Source of the DNA: an uncultured Candidatus Saccharibacteria bacterium
GTDB lineage: Bacteria; Patescibacteriota; Saccharimonadia; Saccharimonadales; Saccharimonadaceae
DNA length: 64,000 nucleotides
Assembly (NCBI GenBank): GCA_937859515.1
Contig: CALMAK010000021.1
Span: 1-64,000 of the forward strand
Reading direction: 5' to 3'
The notes below the pieces were generated by a model. It saw only the letters and a program-made list of their open reading frames with translations, was not told the origin of the DNA and did not search any database. This document shows positions 34,671 through 43,044 of this stretch, in pieces; the first letter of the stretch is position 1, and every line of letters starts with the position of its first letter. The translations under genes and the position numbers were made by a program.

Positions 34671-35210
34671 TTACGTCTCCACCTCCTTCAATGTTTCATA
34701 TGCGAAAAATAACGCCTCAGTATCCGTCATAAGCCCATTGCGAGCATCTTCAAACAGTCGGGATATTGAGATTGTTTTAACGTTCACAAACTCACCATCA
34801 TCAGTCTGCTGCTCTGCGGTCTTTTTGCAATCATAGGCAATGAAGTAGTCCCATGTCGCACACAAATAAGCACTTTTATAAACAGTGCCTAGGTATTCAA
34901 TTCGCTCGGGAACAAAACCAGTTTCCTCACGCAATTCTCGTATCGCCGCTGTTTTAGTGTCCTCGTCAGCGTCGACAGCACCACCAGGAAGATCGCGCAT
35001 AATCTTTTCGGGACCCGCACGAAATTGCTCGGCGATAACAACTTTTTTGTCCGGAGTAAGGGCAATGACCGCCACCGCCCTTGATCCATCACGGTCAACC
35101 ACCACATATTCTTGTTCGTTGCCATCAGGGTCACGAAACCATTTTGTCGTTAGCCAGCGCCATCCTAATTTCTGCACTTCCGGCTGACGCGTTCGTTCCC
35201 ATACCTTCAT
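34671..35210 (-). CDS. NUDIX hydrolase, ADP-ribose pyrophosphatase-like
   Basis: This 179-aa protein carries a complete Nudix box, GAVDADEDTKTAAIRELREETGF (G-x5-E-x7-REL-x-EE-x-G), at about residues 80-102. The upstream region (VVIAEQFRAGPEKIMRDLPGG) is typical of the ADP-ribose/NDP-sugar pyrophosphatase group. It lies between gatB and galU with 2-base gaps, so it may trim nucleotide sugars or act as a housekeeping enzyme. The substrate is unproven. Confidence 0.88.
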   Translation of the reverse strand: MKVWERTRQPEVQKLGWRWLTTKWFRDPDGNEQEYVVVDRDGSRAVAVIALTPDKKVVIAEQFRAGPEKIMRDLPGGAVDADEDTKTAAIRELREETGFVPERIEYLGTVYKSAYLCATWDYFIAYDCKKTAEQQTDDGEFVNVKTISISRLFEDARNGLMTDTEALFFAYETLKEVET

Positions 35211-35212
35211 AA

Positions 35213-36646
35213 CTATAATCTTTCTTTTATCAGTTTTTGCGCCAGACCTGGATTGGCCTTACCTTGAGACTTCTTCATAATTTGACCGACCAGATAGCCA
35301 ATCGCCTTGTCGTTACCACTGCGGATATCCTCTACCGCTTTGGCGCTAGCTGGGTCAGCCAAGACTTCGTCAACAATTGCCGCAATCGCCCCCTCATCAC
35401 TCACCTGCAGAAGATTGCGCTCTTCAGCAAGTTTGCGCGGATCTGATTCGCCGTTCATTAATGCATTAAATAACTCGGTAGCCGCGTTGCTGGTAATTTC
35501 AGCCTTATCGGCCATATCAGCCAGCGCCAACAAATCGTCAACTTCTGGAGTTTGCAGTGCTACCCCCGTCTCATCTGTACTGAGGTTACTGGCAATCCAG
35601 TTAGCAACACGCTTAGCTGCCTTTGCACCGCCACTAGCCAGCACCGCCGATACAATCTCGGCGTAGTCTTTGTGTGACATAATTTTCCCTACCACCGAAC
35701 CATCAACACCAAGTTCAGAAAACTCTTCACGATACTGTGGTGGTAATTTCGGAACGGTTGCCTGAATCTCGGCAATCTCTTCGTCGGTCAAAACAATCGG
35801 CGGAACGTCAGCATCTGGCATATAACGGTAATCCTGTACGTCTTCTTTGCTGCGTTGACTCGTGGTAATCTGCTTGTCATCATTCCAGCCACGAGTTTCC
35901 TGCGTCACCCGTTGACCACTCTCCAACGCGTCGATCTGACGCTTAAACTCATATTCTGCCGACTTTTCAACACTACGGAAGCTGTTAAGATTCTTCACCT
36001 CGACACGCCCGCCTAGTTCCGTTGCACCCTTTTTCGCAACCGAAACATTGACATCAAAACGCATATTACCATGATACAAATCACCATGCGTTACACCAGC
36101 ATAGGTCATTAATCGGTATAGTTCCATCGCATAAGCACGAGCTCCAGCTGCACTGTGAATATCGGGCTCGGACACAATTTCGATCAGAGGAGTACCAGCA
36201 CGGTTGAGATCGACGAGACTATAATCGCCATAGTGCGTCAGTTTGCCGGCATCTTCCTCCATATGCGCATGATGAATGCGCACACGAACAGCCGTACCGT
36301 CATCAAGAGGCGCATCAATATAGCCAGCCAAAATAATTGGTTCGTACATTTGGCTCATCTGATACCCTTTTGGAAGATCTGGGTAAAAATAATGTTTGCG
36401 ATCAAAGCGACTCACCCTAGCAATATCGGCATTCAGCGCTTTACCTGCCTTAATAGCCAGCGTCACCGCTTCGCGGTTTAGCACTGGTAGCATGCCCGGC
36501 AAACCAAAATCAATAGGCGTCACTTTACTATTAGGCTCAGCATCGCGATCATCGTTATCCGAACTACTAAACAGCTTTGTCTTGGTTGCTAGCTGTACGT
36601 GACACTCAATACCAATCGTCATCTCATAATCATCATATACACTCAT
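35213..36646 (-). CDS. gatB: Asp-tRNA(Asn)/Glu-tRNA(Gln) amidotransferase subunit B
   Basis: GatB binds the misacylated tRNA and, within GatCAB, converts Glu-tRNA(Gln) to Gln-tRNA(Gln). The protein has 477 aa. The start region is TIGIECHVQLATKTKLFSSS, and KNLNSFRSVEKSAEYE and DYRYMPDADVPPI are conserved GatB blocks. The C-terminal YqeY-like tail domain is present. The start at 36644-36646 overlaps the stop of the preceding small gene (TGATG), with GGAG 8 bases upstream; a GTG one codon earlier is less likely. Confidence 0.96.
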   Translation of the reverse strand: MSVYDDYEMTIGIECHVQLATKTKLFSSSDNDDRDAEPNSKVTPIDFGLPGMLPVLNREAVTLAIKAGKALNADIARVSRFDRKHYFYPDLPKGYQMSQMYEPIILAGYIDAPLDDGTAVRVRIHHAHMEEDAGKLTHYGDYSLVDLNRAGTPLIEIVSEPDIHSAAGARAYAMELYRLMTYAGVTHGDLYHGNMRFDVNVSVAKKGATELGGRVEVKNLNSFRSVEKSAEYEFKRQIDALESGQRVTQETRGWNDDKQITTSQRSKEDVQDYRYMPDADVPPIVLTDEEIAEIQATVPKLPPQYREEFSELGVDGSVVGKIMSHKDYAEIVSAVLASGGAKAAKRVANWIASNLSTDETGVALQTPEVDDLLALADMADKAEITSNAATELFNALMNGESDPRKLAEERNLLQVSDEGAIAAIVDEVLADPASAKAVEDIRSGNDKAIGYLVGQIMKKSQGKANPGLAQKLIKERL

Positions 36647-37053
36647 CACACTGCTCCTATATCTTTGAGACCTTGTTTGAAACTCGCCAATGCGCGTCGC
36701 GCTGCATCATAATCTACTTTGACATCGGCTTCGTGTGCAATCTGGTTACGCAGCTTATGCGCCGTCCATACTGCATTGGCGTTTGACCATTTTGTCACTT
36801 TCATGCGCTCACCCATTGTAGTACCAACGATACCTTTTTCTTTTAATGCCTTATCAAGCAACTTGTCTGCGTTTAAAATACACAATTGATGACTGGCCGC
36901 GTCGTCACGCGTTAGTTTTTGCTCAATCGCCAGCCATTTGCTACGATATGCATCGACATCAAGATGTGCGCGACCACCCTTTGTCATAGTAATAACAGCG
37001 AACAGGATGGCCCCAACGATCAGTACAGCTGCAAGGAAAAATACTAGTCCCAT
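36646..37053 (-). CDS. membrane-anchored protein with HEPN-like R-x4-H motif, between gatA and gatB
   Basis: This 135-aa protein has an N-terminal membrane helix (about residues 3-23) and a helical cytoplasmic domain ending with HKLRNQIAHEADVKVDYDAA. The RNQIAH stretch fits the R-x4-H motif of HEPN RNase/nucleotide-binding domains, preceded by long helices as in that fold. This is inference from motif and helix pattern. It sits in the gatC-gatA-gatB operon, 6 bases after gatA and overlapping gatB, a position where an extra gene is not usual. It could be an RNA-processing factor at the membrane, or merely a carried gene. Confidence 0.6.
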   Translation of the reverse strand: MGLVFFLAAVLIVGAILFAVITMTKGGRAHLDVDAYRSKWLAIEQKLTRDDAASHQLCILNADKLLDKALKEKGIVGTTMGERMKVTKWSNANAVWTAHKLRNQIAHEADVKVDYDAARRALASFKQGLKDIGAV

Positions 37054-37059
37054 ATCCGC

Positions 37060-38430
37060 CTACTTGCCCTCCACGCTTGCCGCTAGCGCCAATAACAGCG
37101 CATCACTCTGCTGCCGACCAATCAGCTGTACGCCTACCGGCAGACCTGCCTGAGTTCTACCTGCTGGTACGCTGATTGCAGGGAGACCTGCAAGGCTTGG
37201 TGGCACTGTCATAATATCTGCAAGGTACATTTTGACCGGATCGGCCACATTCTCGCCCAGTTTGAATGCTGGCGTTGGCGCCACAGGGCCAATCAACACA
37301 TCATATTGGTCGAATAGCGTATTATATTCATTAATAAGAATTGTCCGTGCCTTCTGTGCCTGCTGGTAATACGCATCAAAGTAGCCACTCGACAACACGT
37401 AACTACCAATCATGATGCGTCGTTTATTCTCGGTGACAAAACCCTCATCACGGCTACGCCCGTACAGTTCAGCTAGTGTCTGTATGCCTTCAGCCCGATG
37501 ACCATAACGAATGCCATCATATCGTGCCAAGTTACTACTGACTTCGGCCGGAACAATAATATAGTACATTGCCAGTGCATACCTAATGCTCGGAAGACTC
37601 ACCTCTTCAACTGTATGACCGACAGCCTTCAACGTTTCAATATATTCAGCAACTTGGTCGCGAACCTCCTGATCAACGTCATCGGACATGTATTCGCGAA
37701 TGACACCAATTTTCTGCAGCGCTACACTGCCTTTTGGCGTGAAGAAATCGGGTAGCGTCGTCATATCGCGTACATCACGCCCTGCCATAATATCCATCAC
37801 CAAGGCAGCATCTTCGGCATTGGTTGCAAAACAACCAATTGTGTCGGTACTACTGGCCATTGCTACGACACCATACCGACTTACCGTACCGTATGTTGGC
37901 TTGACTCCAACTACACCATTAAAACTCGCTGGCTGACGAATCGATCCACCAGTATCAGTACCGAGCGCAAATGGTACGACATCCAGTGCCGTGACAACCG
38001 CTGAACCGCCAGAACTACCGCCAGCAACTCGCTCTTGGTCATGCGCATTTTTCGTAGGACCAAACGCAGAGTTCTCGGTTGAGCCACCATGGGCAAATGC
38101 ATCAAGATTGGCCTTACCTATACAGATAGCACCCTCTGCCTCAAGTTTTTCGACTGCCGTTGCTTGCAATGGCGCGTCAAAATTTGCTAGCATCTTGCTG
38201 GCTGCAGTACTCGGTGCACCCAATGCCAAAAAGTTATCTTTAACCACAAACGGTACACCAGCTAATCGGCCGGTAATTTCGCCGCGGTCTACGGCATCAG
38301 CGCGCTCCAGTGCGCGTTCTTCGGTCAAGCTCAGCAACGCATGATATTCACTAGCTGCGCGGGCTTTCTCTAGCGCCGTCTCGACGTTTGTGCGCGCTGA
38401 ATTACCTACAAAATCTGAAATCTTGCTCAT
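37060..38430 (-). CDS. gatA: Asp-tRNA(Asn)/Glu-tRNA(Gln) amidotransferase subunit A
   Basis: GatA is the amidase that releases ammonia from glutamine for transamidation. The protein has 456 aa. The amidase-signature catalytic triad is visible: Lys in FVVKDNF (about 64), Ser in AGGSSGGSA (about 139) and Ser in DTGGSIRQP (about 163). It starts 3 bases after gatC. The presence of gatCAB implies indirect Gln- and/or Asn-tRNA synthesis. Confidence 0.97.
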   Translation of the reverse strand: MSKISDFVGNSARTNVETALEKARAASEYHALLSLTEERALERADAVDRGEITGRLAGVPFVVKDNFLALGAPSTAASKMLANFDAPLQATAVEKLEAEGAICIGKANLDAFAHGGSTENSAFGPTKNAHDQERVAGGSSGGSAVVTALDVVPFALGTDTGGSIRQPASFNGVVGVKPTYGTVSRYGVVAMASSTDTIGCFATNAEDAALVMDIMAGRDVRDMTTLPDFFTPKGSVALQKIGVIREYMSDDVDQEVRDQVAEYIETLKAVGHTVEEVSLPSIRYALAMYYIIVPAEVSSNLARYDGIRYGHRAEGIQTLAELYGRSRDEGFVTENKRRIMIGSYVLSSGYFDAYYQQAQKARTILINEYNTLFDQYDVLIGPVAPTPAFKLGENVADPVKMYLADIMTVPPSLAGLPAISVPAGRTQAGLPVGVQLIGRQQSDALLLALAASVEGK

Positions 38431-38433
38431 ATC

Positions 38434-38724
38434 TTATAATACCTTTGGGACTTTTACGGAATTGTTTTGCTGCTCGGGTGCCAGCGCCAGTAGTTGCTCG
38501 CGCGATACACCACTTTGATCAACCACATCGTCGCGCCACACATTCGTCAGGCCCGTTACCTGATAGGTTGGCTCTACACCGGTCGTGTCAAGCTCCGAAA
38601 GCTGCTCGATATATCCCAAAATGTTACCTATATCTTGCTGCAACGAGTCCACCTCGTCATCAGCAAGCTGCAAACTACTTAATTGTGCCAAGTGAAGCAC
38701 ATCATCACGAGAAATCTGTGTCAT
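38434..38724 (-). CDS. gatC: Asp-tRNA(Asn)/Glu-tRNA(Gln) amidotransferase subunit C
   Basis: GatC stabilises the GatA-GatB complex. The protein has 96 aa with the typical start (ISRDDVLHLAQLSSLQLADDE), the middle LGYIEQLSELDTTGVEPTY and the C-terminal block WRDD. It heads a tightly packed operon gatC-gatA-orf-gatB-nudix-galU-orf-orf running down to 33202. TATAGT lies 6 bases before ATG, so the operon mRNA should be leaderless. Confidence 0.95.
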   Translation of the reverse strand: MTQISRDDVLHLAQLSSLQLADDEVDSLQQDIGNILGYIEQLSELDTTGVEPTYQVTGLTNVWRDDVVDQSGVSREQLLALAPEQQNNSVKVPKVL

Positions 38725-38790
38725 ATATCCACTATACGCTACTCGGGATGAATTTTAAAGGGATGAGGACTTGTCTCGTATATAATAAAA

Positions 38791-38812
38791 CCCCTCAGTG
38801 AGGAGCTTTATT
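38791..38812. terminator. bidirectional terminator between the DEAD-box helicase gene and gatC
   Basis: CCCCTC and GAGGAG form a 6-bp stem with a 3-base loop. A-T rich tracts lie on both sides, with TTTTATT on the minus strand, ending the helicase transcript. Confidence 0.7.
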
Positions 38813-38833
38813 TATTATATAATTCGCATCTAA

Positions 38834-40039
38834 CTATCGAGCATCAATAAACGTATGCGCATGACCCTTAGCACCACCACGACCGGTTCGACCGATGCGG
38901 TGAACATAATCTTCATAGGTTTGCGGGGTGTCAAAGTTAATAACGTGCGAGACATTTGGTATGTCAAGACCACGGGCTGCGACGTCAGTTGCCACTAACA
39001 CCTTCACCTTTTGGTCTTTAAACATTTTCAAGGCTTTACTGCGCTGTGATTGGTTTTTATTACCATGGATCGCCACCGATGGAATACCACGATTATCTAG
39101 GTGATCACTGAGGCGTTGTACACCATACTTTGTCTCACCAAACACCAAAACCTTATCGTATGCATCTTGACCAAGTAGCTCGGTCAGCAGCTCAATCTTG
39201 TGTGATTTATCACGTGCTTCAATTACATCTTGTTCGACATGTTCACTTGTTTCGCTCGTACGAACCGACACGGTCACAGGATTATTCAAAAAGTCCTTGG
39301 TGAGTGCCTCGATCTCAGGTGTAATTGTTGCACTGAAAAATAACGTCTGACGCTCACGCGGCATATCGTTAACAATCTGGCGAATGTCAGGCAGGAAGCC
39401 CATATCCAGCATCCGATCAGCCTCGTCGAGCACCAATGTCGTCATATTCTTCAACTGAATTGCACGGCGCTGGATGAGATCCTTCAGGCGACCCGGTGTA
39501 CCGATGATGAGGTGCGGCCGACGCTTGAGTTCGCGGATCTGACGATCAATGTTCATGCCACCAACAACCAATGTTGAATATAACTGCATGCCCTTTGAAA
39601 AATCGCGAAACTGCTCGTCAATTTGCTGTGCCAGCTCACGAGTTGGTGCAACAACTAACACACTTGGACGTAGCATGATACCACTCTGGCGTTCGATAAT
39701 TGGCAACAAAAATGCCGCTGTCTTACCGGTACCGGTATTAGCCAAGCCGATGACATCCTTGCCGTCAATGATGTGAGGGATTGCTTGATCTTGAATTGCA
39801 CTTGGTATCTCATAGCCCTTCTTGGCAATGTTATGCTGCAACTCAGCACCAAACGGAAAATCGACAAACTTATGAGTAGGCTCATATGGAGTCTCTTCAG
39901 CAGGTGCAACCGCCTTGTTGATAAACTTTGACGGGTGAATATATTTTTTTGCGGGACCCTTACGCGTATTGCGATTGCGTCCACCATTAAAGCGTCGTCC
40001 GCCCTGTGGCCTACCGCCACGATTTCCTTGATATGGCAT
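38834..40039 (-). CDS. DEAD-box RNA helicase
   Basis: This 401-aa RNA helicase probably unwinds structured RNA in ribosome assembly or mRNA decay. Motifs are the Q-motif region PSAIQDQAIP, Walker A ANTGTGKTAAF, DEAD in VLDEADRMLDMGF, SAT in FFSATI and HRIGRTGRGG. The N-terminus is an Arg/Gly/Asn-rich segment (GNRGGRPQGGRRFNGGRNRN), and the protein ends directly after the helicase core. The start at 40037-40039 (MPYQGNRGG) is chosen because GAAAGGG lies about 11 bases upstream; the frame to 40090 runs through the leader. Confidence 0.93.
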   Translation of the reverse strand: MPYQGNRGGRPQGGRRFNGGRNRNTRKGPAKKYIHPSKFINKAVAPAEETPYEPTHKFVDFPFGAELQHNIAKKGYEIPSAIQDQAIPHIIDGKDVIGLANTGTGKTAAFLLPIIERQSGIMLRPSVLVVAPTRELAQQIDEQFRDFSKGMQLYSTLVVGGMNIDRQIRELKRRPHLIIGTPGRLKDLIQRRAIQLKNMTTLVLDEADRMLDMGFLPDIRQIVNDMPRERQTLFFSATITPEIEALTKDFLNNPVTVSVRTSETSEHVEQDVIEARDKSHKIELLTELLGQDAYDKVLVFGETKYGVQRLSDHLDNRGIPSVAIHGNKNQSQRSKALKMFKDQKVKVLVATDVAARGLDIPNVSHVINFDTPQTYEDYVHRIGRTGRGGAKGHAHTFIDAR

Positions 40040-40220
40040 AATGAAATAGCCCTTTCGTTCGTGTCTAAAGATATTGCTGTTTTGCACCATCTGCGAGGCC
40101 GCCTACACGCTAGGGCGCCAAGAGAGAACAGCGAGAATAGAATCGGTGGGTATACGACGACTAGAGACGTATCACTTTGAAGAAACTCGACATTCTAATG
40201 AATGCAATACTTTCATTGTA
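40040..40220 (-). promoter_or_regulatory. promoter and long leader of the DEAD-box gene
   Basis: TACAAT (40215-40220) gives an mRNA starting near 40208 with about 168 untranslated bases, the longest leader in the window. Small hairpins such as CATTC-ATTA-GAATG are visible. Cold-inducible helicase genes often have such leaders; no known motif was identified. Confidence 0.5.
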
Positions 40221-40246
40221 GCAAACTTTAGCGATTTTGTCCAGTA

Positions 40247-40429
40247 CTAGCGAACTTCGCGCAGTTCGATCTCTTGATCAAGATCGTATCGCAGCTGCTT
40301 GATCTGTGTATGCTGCACCATATGCATATACACTAATACGCCCATCATAAGAACAGCGAAAACCAAAATCACGATAATAACAGAGATAGGATCTTGCTTA
40401 ATTTTTGCTTCGATTTTCTTCTTTACCAT
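40247..40429 (-). CDS. small membrane protein, 60 aa
   Basis: A single strongly hydrophobic helix (about residues 15-37, SVIIVILVFAVLMMGVLVYM) is flanked by a Lys-rich N-terminus and a charged C-terminus with coiled-coil character (QIKQLRYDLDQEIELREVR). The shape is like small divisome or regulatory proteins but no family is recognised. TATAAT lies exactly 6 bases before ATG, strong support for a real leaderless gene despite its size. It follows uvrB by 14 bases but has its own promoter. Confidence 0.7.
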   Translation of the reverse strand: MVKKKIEAKIKQDPISVIIVILVFAVLMMGVLVYMHMVQHTQIKQLRYDLDQEIELREVR

Positions 40430-40443
40430 ATCTTGATTATACC

Positions 40444-42417
40444 CTATTTTGTCATTTTTGCGCGAATATCAGCGATCAGGTCGCGTAGCTCAGCGGCCTT
40501 TTCGAATTCGAGATTAGCGCTAGCAAGGTCCATTTGAGCAGAAAGGTCTTTGACGAGACCCGCATATTCATCTTTTGGAATTTTCTTTAGATCAAGTTTT
40601 GGCTTATCGTCCTTCATTGGAATAATAGCGCGCAAGCCTTCATCGATCTCTTTAGCGACACTGGTTGGCGTAATACCATGTTTGTGATTATAAGTCTCCT
40701 GAATCTCTCGACGTCGATTCGTCTCATCAATGGCCCGCTGCATACTACCTGTCATGTTGTCGGCATACATAATTACCCGGCCCTCTTCATGACGTGCAGC
40801 ACGACCCACTGTCTGGATCAACGCACTTTCACTACGCAAAAAGCCCTCCTTGTCGGCATCCATAATAGCCACTAGTGAGACTTCAGGTAGGTCAAGACCC
40901 TCACGCAGCAAATTGATACCTACCAACACATCATAGGTGCCCATGCGAAGATCACGCAGAATATCACCACGCTCTAACGTATCGACTTCGCTGTGAATAT
41001 AGGCGGTTTTGATATCAAGATCAAGAAGATACTGTGATAGGTCCTCGGCCATGCGCTTAGTCAATGTCGTCACCAGCACACGTTGTTTTTTAATAATACG
41101 ATCACGGATTTCAGCAATCAAGTCATCAATCTGACCCTTGGTTTCACGTACATCAATCTGCGGATCAAGTAATCCCGTTGGACGAATCACCTGCTGCGCC
41201 GGGTCTGGTGTATGCGTCAGCTCATATTCACCTGGCGTTGCCGATACATAAATCGCCTGGTTGATATGTTTGTCGAATTCATCAAAACGGAGCGGGCGGT
41301 TGTCGAGTGCTGACGGCAGCCGGAAGCCATGCTCTACCAACACCTCCTTGCGTGCGCGGTCGCCATTGTACATACCGCGTACTTGCGGTAAGGTCATGTG
41401 ACTTTCATCAACCAGCAGTAGCCAATCGTCGGAGAAATAGTCTATCAAGGTCGCCGGCTGCTCACCCGGTTCGCGATTAGTCAAATATCGACTGTAATTC
41501 TCAATCCCCTTAACAAAGCCGGTTTCCTCAAGCATTTCAATATCGTATTTAGTGCGCTGCGTGAGACGTTGCGCCTCCAGCAGTTTATCGTGCTTCTCAA
41601 ACCATGCCAGACGCTCGTCAAATTCCTTTTTAATGGCCTCAATCGCACGAGTAATCTGCTCTTTTGGTGTAGCATAGTGACTACTTGGAAAAATACTAAT
41701 TTCATGTGGCTCGCCGAGAATTTCGCCTGTTAGCGGGTCAATTCGAGTCAGGCGATCAACCTCATCACCAAAGAACTCGATACGGAACGCCACGTCACTA
41801 CCTGCTGGAAAGACGTCAATCACATCACCCTTTACACGGAAAGTCCCGCGGTGAAAATCAACATCATTGCGTTGATATTGGATGTCGGTCAGATGTCGAA
41901 CAAGCTTATCTTGTTTGCGTTTCTCACCTTTTTTCACCGTTACCGACATTTCCATGTAATTACTCGGTGAGCCAATACCATAAATGCAGCTCACGCTGGC
42001 CACAATGATTGTATCGCGACGAGTCAACAAAGCTGTCGTGGCGGCATGGCGCAAACGATCTATCTCGTCGTTAATTTTACTATCTTTTTCGATATACGTG
42101 TCACTACTGGCAATGTAGGCCTCTGGCTGATAGTAATCAAAATAGCTAACGAAATAGTGAACTTCGTTATCCGGAAAGAATGCCTTAAATTCGCTATACA
42201 GCTGTGCGGCTAGCGTCTTGTTGTGTGCCAACACCAATGTTGGCACATTTCGGTCGGCAATAATATTTGCCATTGTGAAGGTCTTACCCGATCCAGTCAC
42301 GCCTAGTAGCGTCTGCTCGCGCTCATCTGCATTCAATCCCGCTACTAACTGAGCAATTGCCGTCGGCTGATCACCGGTAGGCTGATAGGCTGAAGCGAGT
42401 GTAAAGGATTGATTCAT
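40444..42417 (-). CDS. uvrB: excinuclease ABC subunit UvrB
   Basis: UvrB is the damage-verifying helicase-like subunit of nucleotide excision repair. The protein has 657 aa: Walker [12 protein letters not shown] (residues 39-49), the beta-hairpin region [11 protein letters not shown], helicase motif VDESHMT, motif [21 protein letters not shown], and a C-terminal UVR domain ([19 protein letters not shown]) for UvrC contact. TACAAT lies 6 bases before ATG (leaderless). uvrA and uvrC are not in the window. Confidence 0.97.
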   Translation of the reverse strand: MNQSFTLASAYQPTGDQPTAIAQLVAGLNADEREQTLLGVTGSGKTFTMANIIADRNVPTLVLAHNKTLAAQLYSEFKAFFPDNEVHYFVSYFDYYQPEAYIASSDTYIEKDSKINDEIDRLRHAATTALLTRRDTIIVASVSCIYGIGSPSNYMEMSVTVKKGEKRKQDKLVRHLTDIQYQRNDVDFHRGTFRVKGDVIDVFPAGSDVAFRIEFFGDEVDRLTRIDPLTGEILGEPHEISIFPSSHYATPKEQITRAIEAIKKEFDERLAWFEKHDKLLEAQRLTQRTKYDIEMLEETGFVKGIENYSRYLTNREPGEQPATLIDYFSDDWLLLVDESHMTLPQVRGMYNGDRARKEVLVEHGFRLPSALDNRPLRFDEFDKHINQAIYVSATPGEYELTHTPDPAQQVIRPTGLLDPQIDVRETKGQIDDLIAEIRDRIIKKQRVLVTTLTKRMAEDLSQYLLDLDIKTAYIHSEVDTLERGDILRDLRMGTYDVLVGINLLREGLDLPEVSLVAIMDADKEGFLRSESALIQTVGRAARHEEGRVIMYADNMTGSMQRAIDETNRRREIQETYNHKHGITPTSVAKEIDEGLRAIIPMKDDKPKLDLKKIPKDEYAGLVKDLSAQMDLASANLEFEKAAELRDLIADIRAKMTK

Positions 42418-42435
42418 CCTCTAATTGTACAATAA

Positions 42436-43044
42436 TTATCCGCGTCCTGCACGCCGGTCACTAACGTGATCGTCCGTTCCGTCATGATCAAAATCAGCGT
42501 ACTTCTCATCGAGCGCAGCAATGACCTTTTCAACCAGACGGTCAGGGTCGGTATCATAGATAACATCCTTTGCCCCTGGTGCTTCAACATTCTCAAGCAA
42601 CGTTGGAATATAATCCGCCAAACCACTGCTTCCTAGCAGGACGCCACAGACCTTACGGCTTTCTAGCGCCGTCGATAGCTCATGGAGACTGCCCATGCGA
42701 CCACCGACAGTGATGATAGCATCACTACTGCGCACAAGATGCACATCGCGACCGACATATGCCATCCCCGTAAAATTGATATAATCAAACTCCTTGGTTG
42801 GCAATTTATAGGTTGCAACGTGCTCGCGAAAAGACGCCGCTGGACTAAAACCTATGGAAATACCTCGATCACCCTTTACACTGACCGCACCTTGTGCGGC
42901 ATAGTGTGGCAAGCCAACGGTTGCACCAGTTGTTAACGTCTTACCTCGCTTTGAAATTGCCTTACCCAGCTCAAACGCCAGCTTATGCGACGTTTTTACA
43001 CTTTCACCACTCGCGGCGCCTGAAACACAAATTTGATACCTCAT
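42436..43044 (-). CDS. LOG-family Rossmann protein (TIGR00725/lysine-decarboxylase-like)
   Basis: This 202-aa protein has an N-terminal ICVSGAASGE, then LTTGATVGLPHYAAQGA, and a conserved loop VGGRMGSLHELSTAL. That loop corresponds to the PGGxGTxxE motif of LOG/YgdH nucleotide hydrolases, here with a changed sequence. Relatives cleave nucleoside monophosphates at the N-glycosidic bond, which would release ribose-5-phosphate. Its place at the end of a pentose-phosphate operon fits such a salvage role (inference). It directly abuts the stop of the preceding PfkB gene. Confidence 0.75.
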   Translation of the reverse strand: MRYQICVSGAASGESVKTSHKLAFELGKAISKRGKTLTTGATVGLPHYAAQGAVSVKGDRGISIGFSPAASFREHVATYKLPTKEFDYINFTGMAYVGRDVHLVRSSDAIITVGGRMGSLHELSTALESRKVCGVLLGSSGLADYIPTLLENVEAPGAKDVIYDTDPDRLVEKVIAALDEKYADFDHDGTDDHVSDRRAGRG

